Of a stretch of 64,000 nt of DNA, positions 8,265 through 17,211 are shown one piece after another. Source of the stretch: Phormidesmis sp963710175 (GTDB lineage Bacteria > Cyanobacteriota > Cyanobacteriia > Phormidesmidales > Phormidesmidaceae); the NCBI GenBank assembly GCA_963710175.1, contig CAVPZC010000002.1, positions 1,302,001 to 1,366,000 of the forward strand. Reading direction: 5' to 3'. The position numbers and the translations under genes were made by a program. The notes beneath the pieces were generated by a model. That model did not search any database. It was not told the origin of the DNA and saw only the letters and a list, made by a program, of their open reading frames with translations. The number at the start of each line of letters is the position of its first letter. Position 1 is the first letter of the stretch.

Positions 8265-8747
8265 GCTAAAAAACCACTCATCAATCAACAGATCCGAGCC
8301 GCGCAGGTTCTTCTGATTGACAACGAAGGCACAAATCGCGGCCTGACGGACACGTCAGAGGCACTGGCTTTGGCTAAGGCTGCCAAACTTGACCTTGTAG
8401 TGGTCTCACCAGACGAAGATTCGCCTGTGGCCAAAATTTTGGACTACGGCAAGCATCAGTATCAGAGCCGGAAGCGCCAAAAGCAGAGTGCTCGCACGTC
8501 AGTTAAGGAAGTTCGGCTGCGGCCAAATGTAGGTGACTCTGACTACCAGGTAAGAATTGACAAGGCGCTGGCCTGGCTAGAGCGCGGCGATTCGGTGAAG
8601 TTTCAGGTGCGGCTGCGAGGCCGTGAACACCAGCACCGTGATCGCGCTACTGATCTGCTTAACCGGGTGGTAGAAGATCTCTCAAAAGTGAGCAAGGTGC
8701 AGACGTTTGATCGGCGATCGCTAATCGTTCAGGTCGTTCCTAACTAG
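8262..8747 (+). CDS. infC: Translation initiation factor IF-3 paralog, apparent ATC start
   Basis: A protein of about 161 residues with both IF-3 domains. The N-domain has INQQIRAAQVLLIDNEGTNRG; the linker is YGKHQYQSRKRQKQSAR; the C-domain has VKEVRLRPNVGDSDYQVRIDKA and RLRGREHQHRD. The reading frame is closed by TAA at 8247-8249. No in-frame ATG, GTG or TTG precedes the conserved N-domain; the first ATG, at 8370, would delete half of that domain. An ATC at 8262 lies 8 bases after an AAGAGG Shine-Dalgarno and gives IAKKPLINQQIR. Rare AUU-type starts on infC are known for autoregulation. It is shorter and more divergent than standard cyanobacterial IF-3 and is not followed by rpmI-rplT, so a second canonical infC is likely elsewhere. 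Confidence 0.85.
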   Translation: MAKKPLINQQIRAAQVLLIDNEGTNRGLTDTSEALALAKAAKLDLVVVSPDEDSPVAKILDYGKHQYQSRKRQKQSARTSVKEVRLRPNVGDSDYQVRIDKALAWLERGDSVKFQVRLRGREHQHRDRATDLLNRVVEDLSKVSKVQTFDRRSLIVQVVPN

Positions 8748-8811
8748 CGCACCAGCTAAGCTATGCCGTCTGGTGCTATGCCTTAGGAAAGGCTAGACAT
8801 AACTTAATCCG

Positions 8812-8856
8812 AAAAAGGGACAGGGCGTTGATAAAATCACGTCTTGCCCCTTTTTT
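8812..8856 (+). terminator. Rho-independent terminator after infC
   Basis: GAAAAAGGGACA pairs with TTGCCCCTTTTTT with one mismatch across a loop of about 22 bases, ending in six T. It lies 65 bp after the infC stop and just before the acyltransferase start at 8889. The A-run on the left means it may also work on the opposite strand. Confidence 0.6.
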
Positions 8857-8888
8857 GCGAGTTCCTTGGCTCAAAAGCCTCAGCGCCT

Positions 8889-10328
8889 ATGCCTCAGTTT
8901 GTCCGCCGTGTGCAGCCGTCGCTAGCGTTTATCCCAACTGCTTACAATCCCTGGGTGATGCGGGCTGTCCACCGGGTGCTGCCAGTGCTGCTGCGAGTGC
9001 GCCTTCGTCCCTGGCTGCCGGTGGGCATTCAACGCATTGAGGTCGCCCATGTAGATCGGCTAGTCGATCTCTACGCCCAGTTTGAAGCAGGGCAGGCGCG
9101 GTTTTTGATGGCGGTGCGTCATGTGGAAGTTGACGATCCGCTGAGCGGGCTATATCTGTGTTCGCGAGCGGTGGCTCAAGATGCCAAACGCCGGGGCATT
9201 GACTTGCATCAGCCGGTACATACTCACTTTATCTACGAGCGAGGGATGACCATTTGGGCGGGCAAAAGCATTGGCTGGCTGCTCTCTCGCATTGGCGGAG
9301 TCCCGATTCGGCGCGGGCGCAGACCGGACTGGGTGGGGCTAAAGGCGGCGCGTAAGCTGATGGCAGAAGGCAAGATGCCGATGGTCGTCGCACCCGAGGG
9401 AGCCACTAATGGCCACAGCGAGCGACTCGGTCCTTTAGAGCCTGGGGTGGCTCAGATGGGCTTTTGGTGCGCTGAAGATTTGCAGCGATCGCAGCGCACA
9501 GAGTCAGTTTGGGTGGTGCCCATTGGTATTCAGTACCGCTATGTACAGGCCAACTGGGACAGACTGGCCAAGCTGTTGTCAAAGTTAGAAACTCAGAGCG
9601 GGCTAAGTACGGTGCAGCTGGCTCCGACGCCCGATAAAGACTGCTACCGGCGCATACTGCGACTGGGGGAGCACCTGATAGAGACGATGGAGCGTTTTTA
9701 TAGCCGCTGTTATCACCAAAAGTTCGAGCAGTCTGAGCAGGATGAAGGTGTAGAGTCAGCTGCGATCGCAACTAGATCTGAAGAAACGCTCACAGATGAA
9801 GCCTGCTCTGAGCGCCTGACGCAGCTGCTGGATCGGTCGCTACAAATCGCTGAGCAGTTCTTTAATGTATCCAGTCAGGGGACGTTGGTAGATCGCTGTC
9901 GGCGGCTGGAAGAGGCCAGCTGGAACTATATCTACCGCGAAGATCTGCCTGACCTGGCGACGCTTTCGCCTCTGGAGCGAGGGCTGGCTGACTGGGCAGC
10001 AGAAGAGGCCAGCCTGAGAGAGCTGCATATGCGCATTGTAGAAGGGTTTGTCGCGGTAGACGGTCGCTACATAAGAGAGAAGCCCTCGTTCGAGCGCTGC
10101 GCCGAAACAACGCTATTGATGTCGGATATGTTAGCTCGTTTGGGAGGTGCCAAGCTGCCGGGCAGACCCAGGCTTGGGCAACGCTGGATAAAAATGACCG
10201 TGCAGCCGCCAATTGCCGTCACCCCCCACCTGGCAGACTATCAGCAAAACCGGCGGGCAGGGCGAGCCGCCGTTGCTACCCTAACTGAAGAAATTCGTCA
10301 AGCTCTTGAAGACACAATCGAGCGTTAG
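8889..10328 (+). CDS. PlsC-like glycerophosphate acyltransferase family protein
   Basis: A 479-residue protein with an acyltransferase domain in its first half. It shows an HX4D catalytic motif as HVEVDD (residues 78-83), the segment GGVPIRRGRR and the motif III-like PEG at 169-171 (APEGATNGH). These fit the LPLAT/PlsC superfamily, which transfers acyl chains to lysophospholipids. The second half (about 240-479) is a helical region without a recognised fold. A TTG at 8844 in the same frame is a less likely start. No signal peptide or clear membrane segment is seen, so it is probably peripheral at the membrane. Confidence 0.75.
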   Translation: MPQFVRRVQPSLAFIPTAYNPWVMRAVHRVLPVLLRVRLRPWLPVGIQRIEVAHVDRLVDLYAQFEAGQARFLMAVRHVEVDDPLSGLYLCSRAVAQDAKRRGIDLHQPVHTHFIYERGMTIWAGKSIGWLLSRIGGVPIRRGRRPDWVGLKAARKLMAEGKMPMVVAPEGATNGHSERLGPLEPGVAQMGFWCAEDLQRSQRTESVWVVPIGIQYRYVQANWDRLAKLLSKLETQSGLSTVQLAPTPDKDCYRRILRLGEHLIETMERFYSRCYHQKFEQSEQDEGVESAAIATRSEETLTDEACSERLTQLLDRSLQIAEQFFNVSSQGTLVDRCRRLEEASWNYIYREDLPDLATLSPLERGLADWAAEEASLRELHMRIVEGFVAVDGRYIREKPSFERCAETTLLMSDMLARLGGAKLPGRPRLGQRWIKMTVQPPIAVTPHLADYQQNRRAGRAAVATLTEEIRQALEDTIER

Positions 10329-10767
10329 CGGTCGTATGCCGCTGAACAGAAGTTGTTGTTTGCTGGGCCTTGAAGCGTTGATGGCTCTTTAAACTCAGTG
10401 AATTTGGACAGTCGGCACACGGCCAGATTTACTGGTATACAAGGCATTTTTTCTAAAAAAGGCAGGCAATCACCTGATCGAAATCCTGCTTTTACCTGAA
10501 AAGCATTTGACAAACGGACCCTCTCTGAGACAATGTAAAGTATTGTTACAAAGGAGCAGGTTCAGCTCGATTTTTTAGATTGAAGCCACGTTAAGCAGAA
10601 ACCCTAACCGTTTCAGCCTGTTTCGTGCGGGAAATTTCCCCTTCGGTTGAAAGACGACCGCTTGGAAAGAGATTGCCTGCGATCGCTAAGCGCACAAAAC
10701 TCAGAAAAGTACTGGATTTTGACGGGCGCTCAGCGTTCCAATACTGCCGTTTTTAGGATGCCAACAT
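10329..10767. other. Long upstream region of ocp
   Basis: A 439-bp gap without a supported gene (a 62-codon minus-strand frame has no family features). It contains a possible sigma-70 promoter at 10507-10534 and a GCGATCGC site near 10680, and leaves an apparent leader of more than 200 bases before ocp. Confidence 0.5.
10507..10534 (+). promoter_or_regulatory. Possible ocp promoter
   Basis: TTGACA (10507-10512), a 16-bp spacer and GACAAT (10529-10534). The -35 box is perfect, the -10 box matches 4 of 6. If used, it would give a leader of about 225 nt for ocp. Confidence 0.35.
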
Positions 10768-11727
10768 ATGACTTACACCGTTGATAAAGCTCGCAACATA
10801 TTTCCCAACACCTTGTCTGCGGCTGAGGTGCCTGCAACTATTGCCAGGTTTGCTCAGCTCAGCGACGAAGACCAGCTCGCCCTGATCTGGTTTGCCTACT
10901 TAGAGATGGGGCAGGCGATCACAGTCGCTGCTCCCGGCGCTGCCAACATGCAGTTTGCCGAAATTACCATGGAGAAAATCAAGAAAATGACGCCTGTAGA
11001 GCAGTCGCAGGCTATGTGTGACTTAGCTAACCGGGCAGATACTGAAGTCTCTAGAACTTACGCTACCTGGACGCCAAACATCAAGCTGGGCTTCTGGTAC
11101 AGACTCGGTGAGTGGATGGAGCAGGGGTTGGTTGCGCCCATTCCTGAAGGCTACAAGCTGTCGGCCAATGCCGCTGCTGTCTTGCAGACGATTAGAGGGC
11201 TAGAGTCAGGCCAGCAAATTACAGTTCTGCGCAACGCCGTTGTAGACATGGGTTATGACACCAGCAAGCTCGGCAGCTACGAGCGGGTTTCTGAGCCTGT
11301 AGTCGTCCCCCAGTCGATTGGGCAGCGCACTAAGGTCTCCATTGAAGGTATTGATAACGCCACTGTGCTTAGCTACATGAACAATCTGAATGCGAATGAT
11401 TTCGATTCCTTAATCGAACTATTCGCGCCAGATGGAGCCCTGCAACCGCCTTTCCGCAAGCCCGTAGTCGGCAAAGAAGCGGTACGACGGTTCTTCCAGG
11501 AAGAATGTCAGAATCTAAAGCTAGTGCCTCAGCGCGGCGTTGTTGAACCGGCTGAAGATGGCTACACTCAGATCAAAGTCACTGGCAAATGCCAAACACC
11601 CTGGTTTGGCGCAGCGGTTGGCATGAATATTGCCTGGCGGTTTCTATTAAATCCTGATGGTAAAATATTCTTTGTAGCGATTGATTTACTAGCTTCTCCC
11701 AAGGAACTATTGAATCTGGTGCGCTAA
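10768..11727 (+). CDS. ocp: Orange carotenoid protein OCP
   Basis: A 319-residue photoactive carotenoid protein that senses strong blue-green light and quenches phycobilisome excitation. The N-terminal all-helical carotenoid-binding domain (about 1-165) keeps W41, Y44, W110 and R155. After a linker, the NTF2-like C-domain (about 190-319) keeps Y203 and W290, which bond the keto group of the carotenoid, and E246, the likely salt-bridge partner of R155 (Synechocystis Y201, W288, E244 plus two). Everything needed for photoconversion is present. The linker is two residues longer than in Synechocystis. The partner FRP gene follows 157 bp downstream on the same strand. Confidence 0.98.
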   Translation: MTYTVDKARNIFPNTLSAAEVPATIARFAQLSDEDQLALIWFAYLEMGQAITVAAPGAANMQFAEITMEKIKKMTPVEQSQAMCDLANRADTEVSRTYATWTPNIKLGFWYRLGEWMEQGLVAPIPEGYKLSANAAAVLQTIRGLESGQQITVLRNAVVDMGYDTSKLGSYERVSEPVVVPQSIGQRTKVSIEGIDNATVLSYMNNLNANDFDSLIELFAPDGALQPPFRKPVVGKEAVRRFFQEECQNLKLVPQRGVVEPAEDGYTQIKVTGKCQTPWFGAAVGMNIAWRFLLNPDGKIFFVAIDLLASPKELLNLVR

Positions 11728-11750
11728 TTAATCGGCCAGAGAGCAGCCGG

Positions 11751-11806
11751 GCTCAACATTCCGAGATGTCAGATAGTCTCTATAAGAGACTCTCGGAATG
11801 TTGAGC
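11751..11806 (+). promoter_or_regulatory. Long hairpin between ocp and frp
   Basis: A perfect 16-bp inverted repeat: GCTCAACATTCCGAGA (11751-11766) and its complement (11791-11806). Next to the right arm is an inner 5-bp stem GTCTC/GAGAC with a TATAA loop, leaving a 9-base bulge. No T-run follows, so it is not a standard terminator. It could stabilise the ocp transcript or reduce read-through into frp. Confidence 0.7.
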
Positions 11807-11884
11807 ATGAGGGTTGTTAGGTCGAGTGATGGTGAAGACTATGCTGCAAACATGACTGAGATAAGGATATAAATTTCAATCTAG

Positions 11885-12214
11885 ATGACGCAACAAACCG
11901 AAGTTAAGTGGAGCAGTGCAGAAAAGAGGATCGCTGAAGCCGCACTGAAAAAGGCTCACGCCAGCGAAGTAGCGGCGCTGATCAAAAGTGTTAAAGAGAC
12001 AGTCAGCTTGATTACCGCGCCTGAAGAAATCTGGCAGCTGCATGACTTTTTGAGTGCTAGCAGACACGACATTGAAGGGAAGTATGACGATAGAGAGCCT
12101 TTTCTCTTGTACACGCTTTCTAGATTAGTTAAGGATGGCTGGCTAGAATTGTCTGAGCTAGCGGAGTTAGAGCCAGACAAGCGAGCAAAGGTCAGCATTC
12201 TGACAAGAATGTAG
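11885..12214 (+). CDS. frp: Fluorescence recovery protein FRP
   Basis: A 109-residue helical protein that speeds the return of red OCP to the orange form and detaches it from the phycobilisome. The functionally important surface is intact: W50, H53, D54 and R60 in IWQLHDFLSASRHDIEGKYDDR, the same numbering as in Synechocystis. The ATG at 11885 gives the canonical length. The preceding gene is ocp. A very stable hairpin follows 43 bp after the stop. Confidence 0.95.
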   Translation: MTQQTEVKWSSAEKRIAEAALKKAHASEVAALIKSVKETVSLITAPEEIWQLHDFLSASRHDIEGKYDDREPFLLYTLSRLVKDGWLELSELAELEPDKRAKVSILTRM

Positions 12215-12866
12215 AGGTGAGGGTGTAAGGTCTCTGACACCGCCACAGCGAGCAGCCCCGTAGCCCTATCGTCAGGTTAAGCCGCAGCTGACGATAGGGC
12301 TACGGGTCGCCAAGTTCGATAAGAAAATGCCTAATAGTCGCGCTAGTTGCTACGGCTAAAAAGAGATCTCTTCAACCCTGGTAGAAGCGGCACGATACGC
12401 CGCAAAACAAGGCTTTATAGAGAAGGCTTCACAAAGGCCAGGTTAGCCATATCAATATTGATAATTTTGGGGTGAGGTTGGACAGCGATCGCTGATTCTG
12501 ACATCGCTACTTTGCTGTGCGAAGCTACCGAACCCATGCACTTAACCTCACAAAGAAAGCAATTTTCCTAGATAAATACTTTTATTCCTGACCGCATCTC
12601 TCTTTGGAAATATATTGCCGGTCTTTGGGGCAGAAATAGTACCCATAGATAGATACCTATGCCTGCCTAAAGACAGAAGGCAACGTCCGAGCCGAGTCGT
12701 TACAACTATAAATACATAACAAATCTTTATATACAGCAGAAAGATACCTCTTTACCGCCTGTAAGACGCTTTTAGTTCTACTGAAAGGACAGCTGAATTA
12801 TTTGAATGGTTAGAAGCAGCTCTTATCAGTAAACCCCATCTCTGTTGACAGTGAGGAAAGATTGAC
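12215..12866. other. Gene-free region after frp
   Basis: No supported gene is seen in 650 bp. A 29-codon frame on the minus strand (12415-12504) is too short to credit. The region holds the 19-bp hairpin at 12257-12306 and a GCGATCGC at 12485. Its right part is AT-rich and may carry the promoter of the 85-residue protein. Confidence 0.5.
12257..12306 (+). terminator. Perfect 19-bp hairpin after frp
   Basis: CCCGTAGCCCTATCGTCAG (12257-12275) is followed after 12 bases by its exact reverse complement (12288-12306). The stem is GC-rich and flawless over 19 bp. There is no T-tract, so intrinsic termination is uncertain. It may act as a 3' stabiliser or be a dispersed palindromic element. Confidence 0.55.
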
Positions 12867-13124
12867 ATGCTTCCATCTGGAGCACACGAATTTTTATGGA
12901 TGCTCAAGACGGGCATTTGGTCGGTAGGAACAGCCTCCTGGCTATTTGGTATCTCTGATAGGACGCTGGCTGCGTTTATGGACGGCTATCTCTCGGCGAT
13001 TGACATCGTTCAGCTATTTACGGCTGCTTTCTTTTTTGTCAGCTGGCTGTTTCTCAAGCCGATGCGCTCTAGAGTGGCACGACTTACGGCTAGCGAGGCG
13101 GCTCAGCCAGTGACTACTGACTAG
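12867..13124 (+). CDS. Small hypothetical membrane protein
   Basis: An 85-residue protein with a GAGGA ribosome-binding site 8 to 13 bases before the ATG. It has a hydrophobic first third (FLWMLKTGIWSVGTASWLFGI) and a second hydrophobic helix (IVQLFTAAFFFVSWLFL), followed by a basic and then polar tail. I recognise no family. Its 3' end overlaps that of the convergent GTPase gene by 11 bp. Confidence 0.6.
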   Translation: MLPSGAHEFLWMLKTGIWSVGTASWLFGISDRTLAAFMDGYLSAIDIVQLFTAAFFFVSWLFLKPMRSRVARLTASEAAQPVTTD

Positions 13125-14436
13125 CTCGAAAGCGCTCTTTAGCTGATTCAAAAGCCGTGGCCATCACCTGCTGAATTTTCTCAGGATCGGGCTTTTTACC
13201 GCCCATTAAATCGCCAAAGTAAGCGCAGGCCCCTTCTCCGAGTGCCCAGGTATAGCCTGCCGCCCACGAAGCCGCTATGACGCTACCAATACCAGGGACA
13301 AATTTGATCAGCTCCCGGCCAATTGCCTGCGCGAAAAAGCCGCCAGCGATCGCACTCACCACCCCCCCAGCCTGAGAAGGGGTCAGCCGCTGCCCGTAAA
13401 GCTGACCCAACAGCCCCACCATGGAAACCTGTAGGGCTGTGAGCACAGGCATTGTCGCAAAAGGTAACGGCACCGCCGCCAGCGTCGCCGCAATCACCGC
13501 AAAAGCAGAAATATAGCGCCGCCCGACATCGCGATAGAGTGTGCCTAGCTGGTCGCTCGCCATCGCCTGATCGTCTATCAGCTGATAGATAGCATTTGCT
13601 TCTGCTTCGGGGAGCAGTTCGGCTAATACATCTCGCAGCGCCGCCTGACCGTAAAAAACCGGGTTGAATTCATCTTCTTCGCGGGTGAAATCCAGCAGCA
13701 CCGCCCGGTCAAAACAGCCGGCAAAGGACGACTGTAGAGCATCAAAAGCTCGGCTTACCGGGTCGATGTCGGGCGGATAGCTCGGATGGTCAGTCAGCTC
13801 TGGTGGGTAGATTTCGTGCAGGCAGGTGACTGCTAGCAGGCAGGGCACCCCGGGGTAGGCGGCTCTGACCTCTTGAGCAATTTGCCGAAGCTGATCTACG
13901 GCGAAGTCAGTAATTTTAACCGTCAAAATCAGAATGCGGGCATAGCTGCTCTCTTGCTGTAGCTCGCCTGTCAGCTCTTGCACGATCCGGGCAGTATCCT
14001 GGCCAATGTCGCCTAGCCCCACCGTATCGGTGAAAATCAGCAGCGGCAGCTCGTCTGAGGGGTAGGCATAGCGCTCTGTGTTTTGGGTATGCGGGCGAAA
14101 GCCCTGCCCTACGATTTCTGCGGAGACGCCCGTCAAACCGCGCACAATGGAACTTTTGCCCGCTTGGGGCTTGCCGATCAGCAGTGCTTCTGTAGTAGGC
14201 AGCTCAGCTCGAATTTGCTGCAAAATATCGGCAATTTTGTCATCGCTGACGCTGAACGACTTGAAGATATTTTGAGCATTGTCGTAGGCTCTGCGCAGCT
14301 GAATGGCATCGGTCGGGAGCCAGCGCCTCACCTGAGCGGTAGTTTCTTCCCATAGGCCAACGACGTTTCGCCACAGAGCACGGCGGCCATCTGATGAAAC
14401 CGAAGACGGGGGTGTATTAGGGAGTTCTTTTGGCAT
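13114..14436 (-). CDS. GTPase with DUF697-like membrane domain
   Basis: A 440-residue protein of the cyanobacterial Era/YcjF-like GTPase group. The G domain has a P-loop GKPQAGKS at 88-95 and a DTVGLGD G3 box; the G4 box is not the usual NKxD (VTCLHEI is at that place), so base specificity is uncertain. The C-terminal third contains alanine/glycine-rich hydrophobic helices (FAVIAATLAAVPLPFATMP, GGVVSAIAGGFFAQAIG, GIGSVIAASWAAGY) typical of DUF697, which associate with membranes. Its function is unknown. Likely roles are in membrane or thylakoid organisation, but that is conjecture. Confidence 0.8.
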   Translation of the reverse strand: MPKELPNTPPSSVSSDGRRALWRNVVGLWEETTAQVRRWLPTDAIQLRRAYDNAQNIFKSFSVSDDKIADILQQIRAELPTTEALLIGKPQAGKSSIVRGLTGVSAEIVGQGFRPHTQNTERYAYPSDELPLLIFTDTVGLGDIGQDTARIVQELTGELQQESSYARILILTVKITDFAVDQLRQIAQEVRAAYPGVPCLLAVTCLHEIYPPELTDHPSYPPDIDPVSRAFDALQSSFAGCFDRAVLLDFTREEDEFNPVFYGQAALRDVLAELLPEAEANAIYQLIDDQAMASDQLGTLYRDVGRRYISAFAVIAATLAAVPLPFATMPVLTALQVSMVGLLGQLYGQRLTPSQAGGVVSAIAGGFFAQAIGRELIKFVPGIGSVIAASWAAGYTWALGEGACAYFGDLMGGKKPDPEKIQQVMATAFESAKERFRASQ

Positions 14437-14667
14437 GAATCTTCACCCAGCTTTGCCTGAAACAACTTCATTTTAGACGGAATGGCTCATAGCGCTCAGT
14501 AGCGCAACTTTAGCGATTGAGATATAGCTATCGTGCGGATGCAGTGGTCGCTCTGGGGCCTAGCGCCTGTAGGCTCAACAGATGACTCGGTTTGCTTTTA
14601 TCCCAGCAGGTGAGAGCTGGCAGTTCAGCACTGAGTTCGATCTCGCAGAAGTCGTCGCGTTAAAGCC

Positions 14668-15882
14668 CTAACTCGCTGCCGTGCTGCCGCTAATGCGCAT
14701 CCACATCGGCAGCTGTGAAGCCTTGCCCGCCTGAATACGGTCAATCGCCGCCGTCATTTCGACGCGCACGTCAAATTCGCTCTCGGCTTCAGCCGCCTGC
14801 ATGAGTGGGTTTACAGCACTCGCGTCACCCAATTCGTTTAAGAACCGCGCCGCCCGCCATCTCACCAGACCAGAGGCATCACTCAGCGCGGTCACCATCG
14901 CTGCTGTCGCCTGAGGATTGCCCAAATCGCTCAGGGCATCTCCTGCTGTACGGCGCACAATTGGGGAAGGGTCAGTGAGCAGCACCTGACGCAGGGGGGC
15001 AACCGCATTGGCCTGTTCACTCGCGCCTAGTAGCGCCGCTGCCCAACGGCGAATAGTCGCTCGTTCGTCTTGAAGGGTATCGACTACTGCCGGAAAAGTT
15101 GCTTCATCAACTTCAATTTTCTGAATCGCTTTGAGTCTTTGTTTCCAGTCTGACCGTCGCAAATCTGCAAGCAATTTCGTTTGAGAGAGCTGAGAAGAGA
15201 TTGTTTGAGGGTTTGAGGTGATGGCCTGCTGTTCTAGGGCAGCGAGTTCTGGTTCATCAATGAGGCTGTCGATTTCTTCGGCAATTTGTTGGGCGATCGC
15301 GTCTACTTCTCCAAACTGCGGCTGATACGGTGCCCAGATTCGCTCGGCGACGTAGTCAGCCCCAGTCGCTATAATCGCGCTTTGTAAGGCCTGGTTGAAT
15401 CGGTCGGGCAAGGCAACGCGGGCCTGCTGCGTATCGTCTGTTACCCGCACCTGCACGGGGATGCCTCGAAACTTTTGAATATCGACCGCTACCTGCCCAA
15501 AATTCTGAGAGCTGGCTTTTTGCGTGGCGCTTGGAGACTGGCCTTGAGACTGGCCTTGAGACTGGCCTTGGGAATCGGTGGTATCGGTTTGAAGGCGATC
15601 GCTCAAGCTGGCATCTGCATCTTCTGCAATGCCGAGGAGACTGCCTGCTGCTGCCAAAATGGGCGGCCAGTTGGCGCTGCCTTTACGGGTGAGGGTGACA
15701 AAGTCACCGATGACAAAGACGGATTGAATGCCGTTTATAGCGAGTAGGTTCTGAAATATTGCGGGTGCATTTGCGGCAGGCTCGCCGAGTTTCAGCGTCA
15801 GCGGCTTAGCGCTGGCCGGTTCATCCAGGTTCAGCTTCATACAGTTCGGACTGGGCGTAGTCTCTATCGAGCGAAGTTTCAT
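14668..15882 (-). CDS. HEAT-repeat protein with Nfu-type N-domain
   Basis: A 404-residue protein of the conserved virulence factor C-like type. Residues about 5-90 form an Nfu N-terminal-like domain (ETTPSPNCMKLNLDEP... SVFVIGDFVTLTRKG). A serine/glutamine-rich linker at about 105-120 contains a QGQS tetrapeptide repeated three times, encoded by 12-bp tandem DNA repeats near 15537-15572. Residues about 125-235 match the middle domain of the family. HEAT repeats such as ATIRRWAAALLGA, PIVRRTAGDALSDLGNP and GLVRWRAARFLNELGD fill the C-terminal part. It probably acts as a protein-protein scaffold; no Fe-S cysteine pair (CxxC) is present. Confidence 0.8.
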   Translation of the reverse strand: MKLRSIETTPSPNCMKLNLDEPASAKPLTLKLGEPAANAPAIFQNLLAINGIQSVFVIGDFVTLTRKGSANWPPILAAAGSLLGIAEDADASLSDRLQTDTTDSQGQSQGQSQGQSPSATQKASSQNFGQVAVDIQKFRGIPVQVRVTDDTQQARVALPDRFNQALQSAIIATGADYVAERIWAPYQPQFGEVDAIAQQIAEEIDSLIDEPELAALEQQAITSNPQTISSQLSQTKLLADLRRSDWKQRLKAIQKIEVDEATFPAVVDTLQDERATIRRWAAALLGASEQANAVAPLRQVLLTDPSPIVRRTAGDALSDLGNPQATAAMVTALSDASGLVRWRAARFLNELGDASAVNPLMQAAEAESEFDVRVEMTAAIDRIQAGKASQLPMWMRISGSTAAS

Positions 15883-16092
15883 CTGGGTTTCCGCCTTGTG
15901 CTGTTAGCTCACAGTATCCTGCCTGCTGCTATCTTGCGCTATCTCGTGAGTTTGATCATAAGGGGCGCGGGCAGGCGGAGGCGATCGCTAATTACCCGGC
16001 TGCTATGACGGGTCAACCGCTGGAACGACCCCTCTCAATATGTTCCTTATGCTTAGTTAAACTGGTGAACTCTAGATAAGGACTGAGCGACT

Positions 16093-17211
16093 GTGAATTT
16101 TAAGTTTGGCATAGAGCATGAGGTGGCTTTCCTGCGACCTGACGGTCAGCTTGCAGATTTTGCCAATACTTCTTTTGCCGATCTTGAAGAGATCGTAGCG
16201 CAGCTACCCCGGTACGAACAAGATTATCCTCAACTGCGAATAGGCGATGCGGGCATTAAGCTAAAGCGCTGGTATATAGAAGGATTTGAACGATTTTCTC
16301 AAATGGGCGAAGTCATTGACTGTCCGCCAAAAGGAATTGAAATTCGCACAACGGTGCAGGGCAGTATTCAGGAGACAGTAGGGCAGCTTACAGAGAGTTT
16401 TGAACAGCTCAGGGTTCAGGCCGCGAAAGTTGGGTTTTTACCCGCGCTCACCAGCTTTCATCCTTACAGAAGTGAATTTGTTCCCAGTCCGCCGCTGAAT
16501 GCATTTGAACAGCGTCGCCGTCAGGAATCGTCGGAGATGCAAACGGCGCATATCCCGATGCTCACCCAAGGACCAGACTTAAATCTTTCTGCTGAAGGAC
16601 TGACGGTGGCGCAGCTAATCGATATTGGCCGTAAGCTAACGTACTACAGCCCGTTTATCATCCCTTTTAGCTACAGCTCTCCTTTTTACCAGGGGAAAGC
16701 CTGGTCAGGGCTTTCTGTTCGCACTTTTTATCGCACGGGCGCTCGTCCTGCTGCGATGGTTTTTGTAGAACATGAAAGAGACCTCATCGACTCTGTGCCT
16801 TCGCTCACTCAGATGGCCAGACTGCCCGCTGAAGTAGGCCGTATAGAGTTCAAAGCATTTGATAGCTGTGGTGATTTTGAGCTATACGGCAGCTTGCTGG
16901 CTTTGTTGAAAGGGTTGGTGCTCGATCAGTCTCTGCCTAACCGAGCGACCGTACCAGATGCGAAGCTTCACCAGCAGTCGGCGCGCTTGGGCTTTGCTGA
17001 CGAGAGAATCTATGCGGGGGCTTGGGAAGTATTAGAGGCTGTTGTTAAGGTGCTGCCGGGTGAGGGCGATCGCAATCGATTAGACGAACTAAAAACCAGG
17101 CTACAAAACCGATACAGCCCCGCTCAAGCAATGCTCGAAGCCTATAAAAAGGGCGATTCAATTGCTCAGATTTTGCAGCAGGGGTATTTGCCCCTGGCTG
17201 ACAAATCTTAA
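16093..17211 (+). CDS. Glutamate-cysteine ligase (GCS2) family protein
   Basis: A 372-residue protein of the carboxylate-amine ligase superfamily, ATP-dependent enzymes that form a gamma-glutamyl amide bond. It begins FKFGIEHEVAF, which holds the GxExE metal-binding start of the family, and shows VGRIEFKAFDSCGDFELYGSLLALLKGLV near its end, in place of the R(V/I)E(F/V)R motif. It starts with GTG, with AAGGA 9-13 bases upstream. It differs from the standard cyanobacterial GshA, so the substrate cannot be stated. Confidence 0.7.
   Translation: MNFKFGIEHEVAFLRPDGQLADFANTSFADLEEIVAQLPRYEQDYPQLRIGDAGIKLKRWYIEGFERFSQMGEVIDCPPKGIEIRTTVQGSIQETVGQLTESFEQLRVQAAKVGFLPALTSFHPYRSEFVPSPPLNAFEQRRRQESSEMQTAHIPMLTQGPDLNLSAEGLTVAQLIDIGRKLTYYSPFIIPFSYSSPFYQGKAWSGLSVRTFYRTGARPAAMVFVEHERDLIDSVPSLTQMARLPAEVGRIEFKAFDSCGDFELYGSLLALLKGLVLDQSLPNRATVPDAKLHQQSARLGFADERIYAGAWEVLEAVVKVLPGEGDRNRLDELKTRLQNRYSPAQAMLEAYKKGDSIAQILQQGYLPLADKS

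Noticed and set aside
10325..10513. A 62-codon minus-strand frame upstream of ocp
   Set aside because: No ribosome-binding site or similarity; it overlaps the probable promoter.
12415..12504. A 29-codon minus-strand frame ending in VKPSL
   Set aside because: Too short and with no supporting context.
15537..15572. Short tandem repeats as a possible CRISPR
   Set aside because: They are contiguous 12-bp repeats coding for QGQS in a linker; no spacers are present. I saw no CRISPR array in the window.
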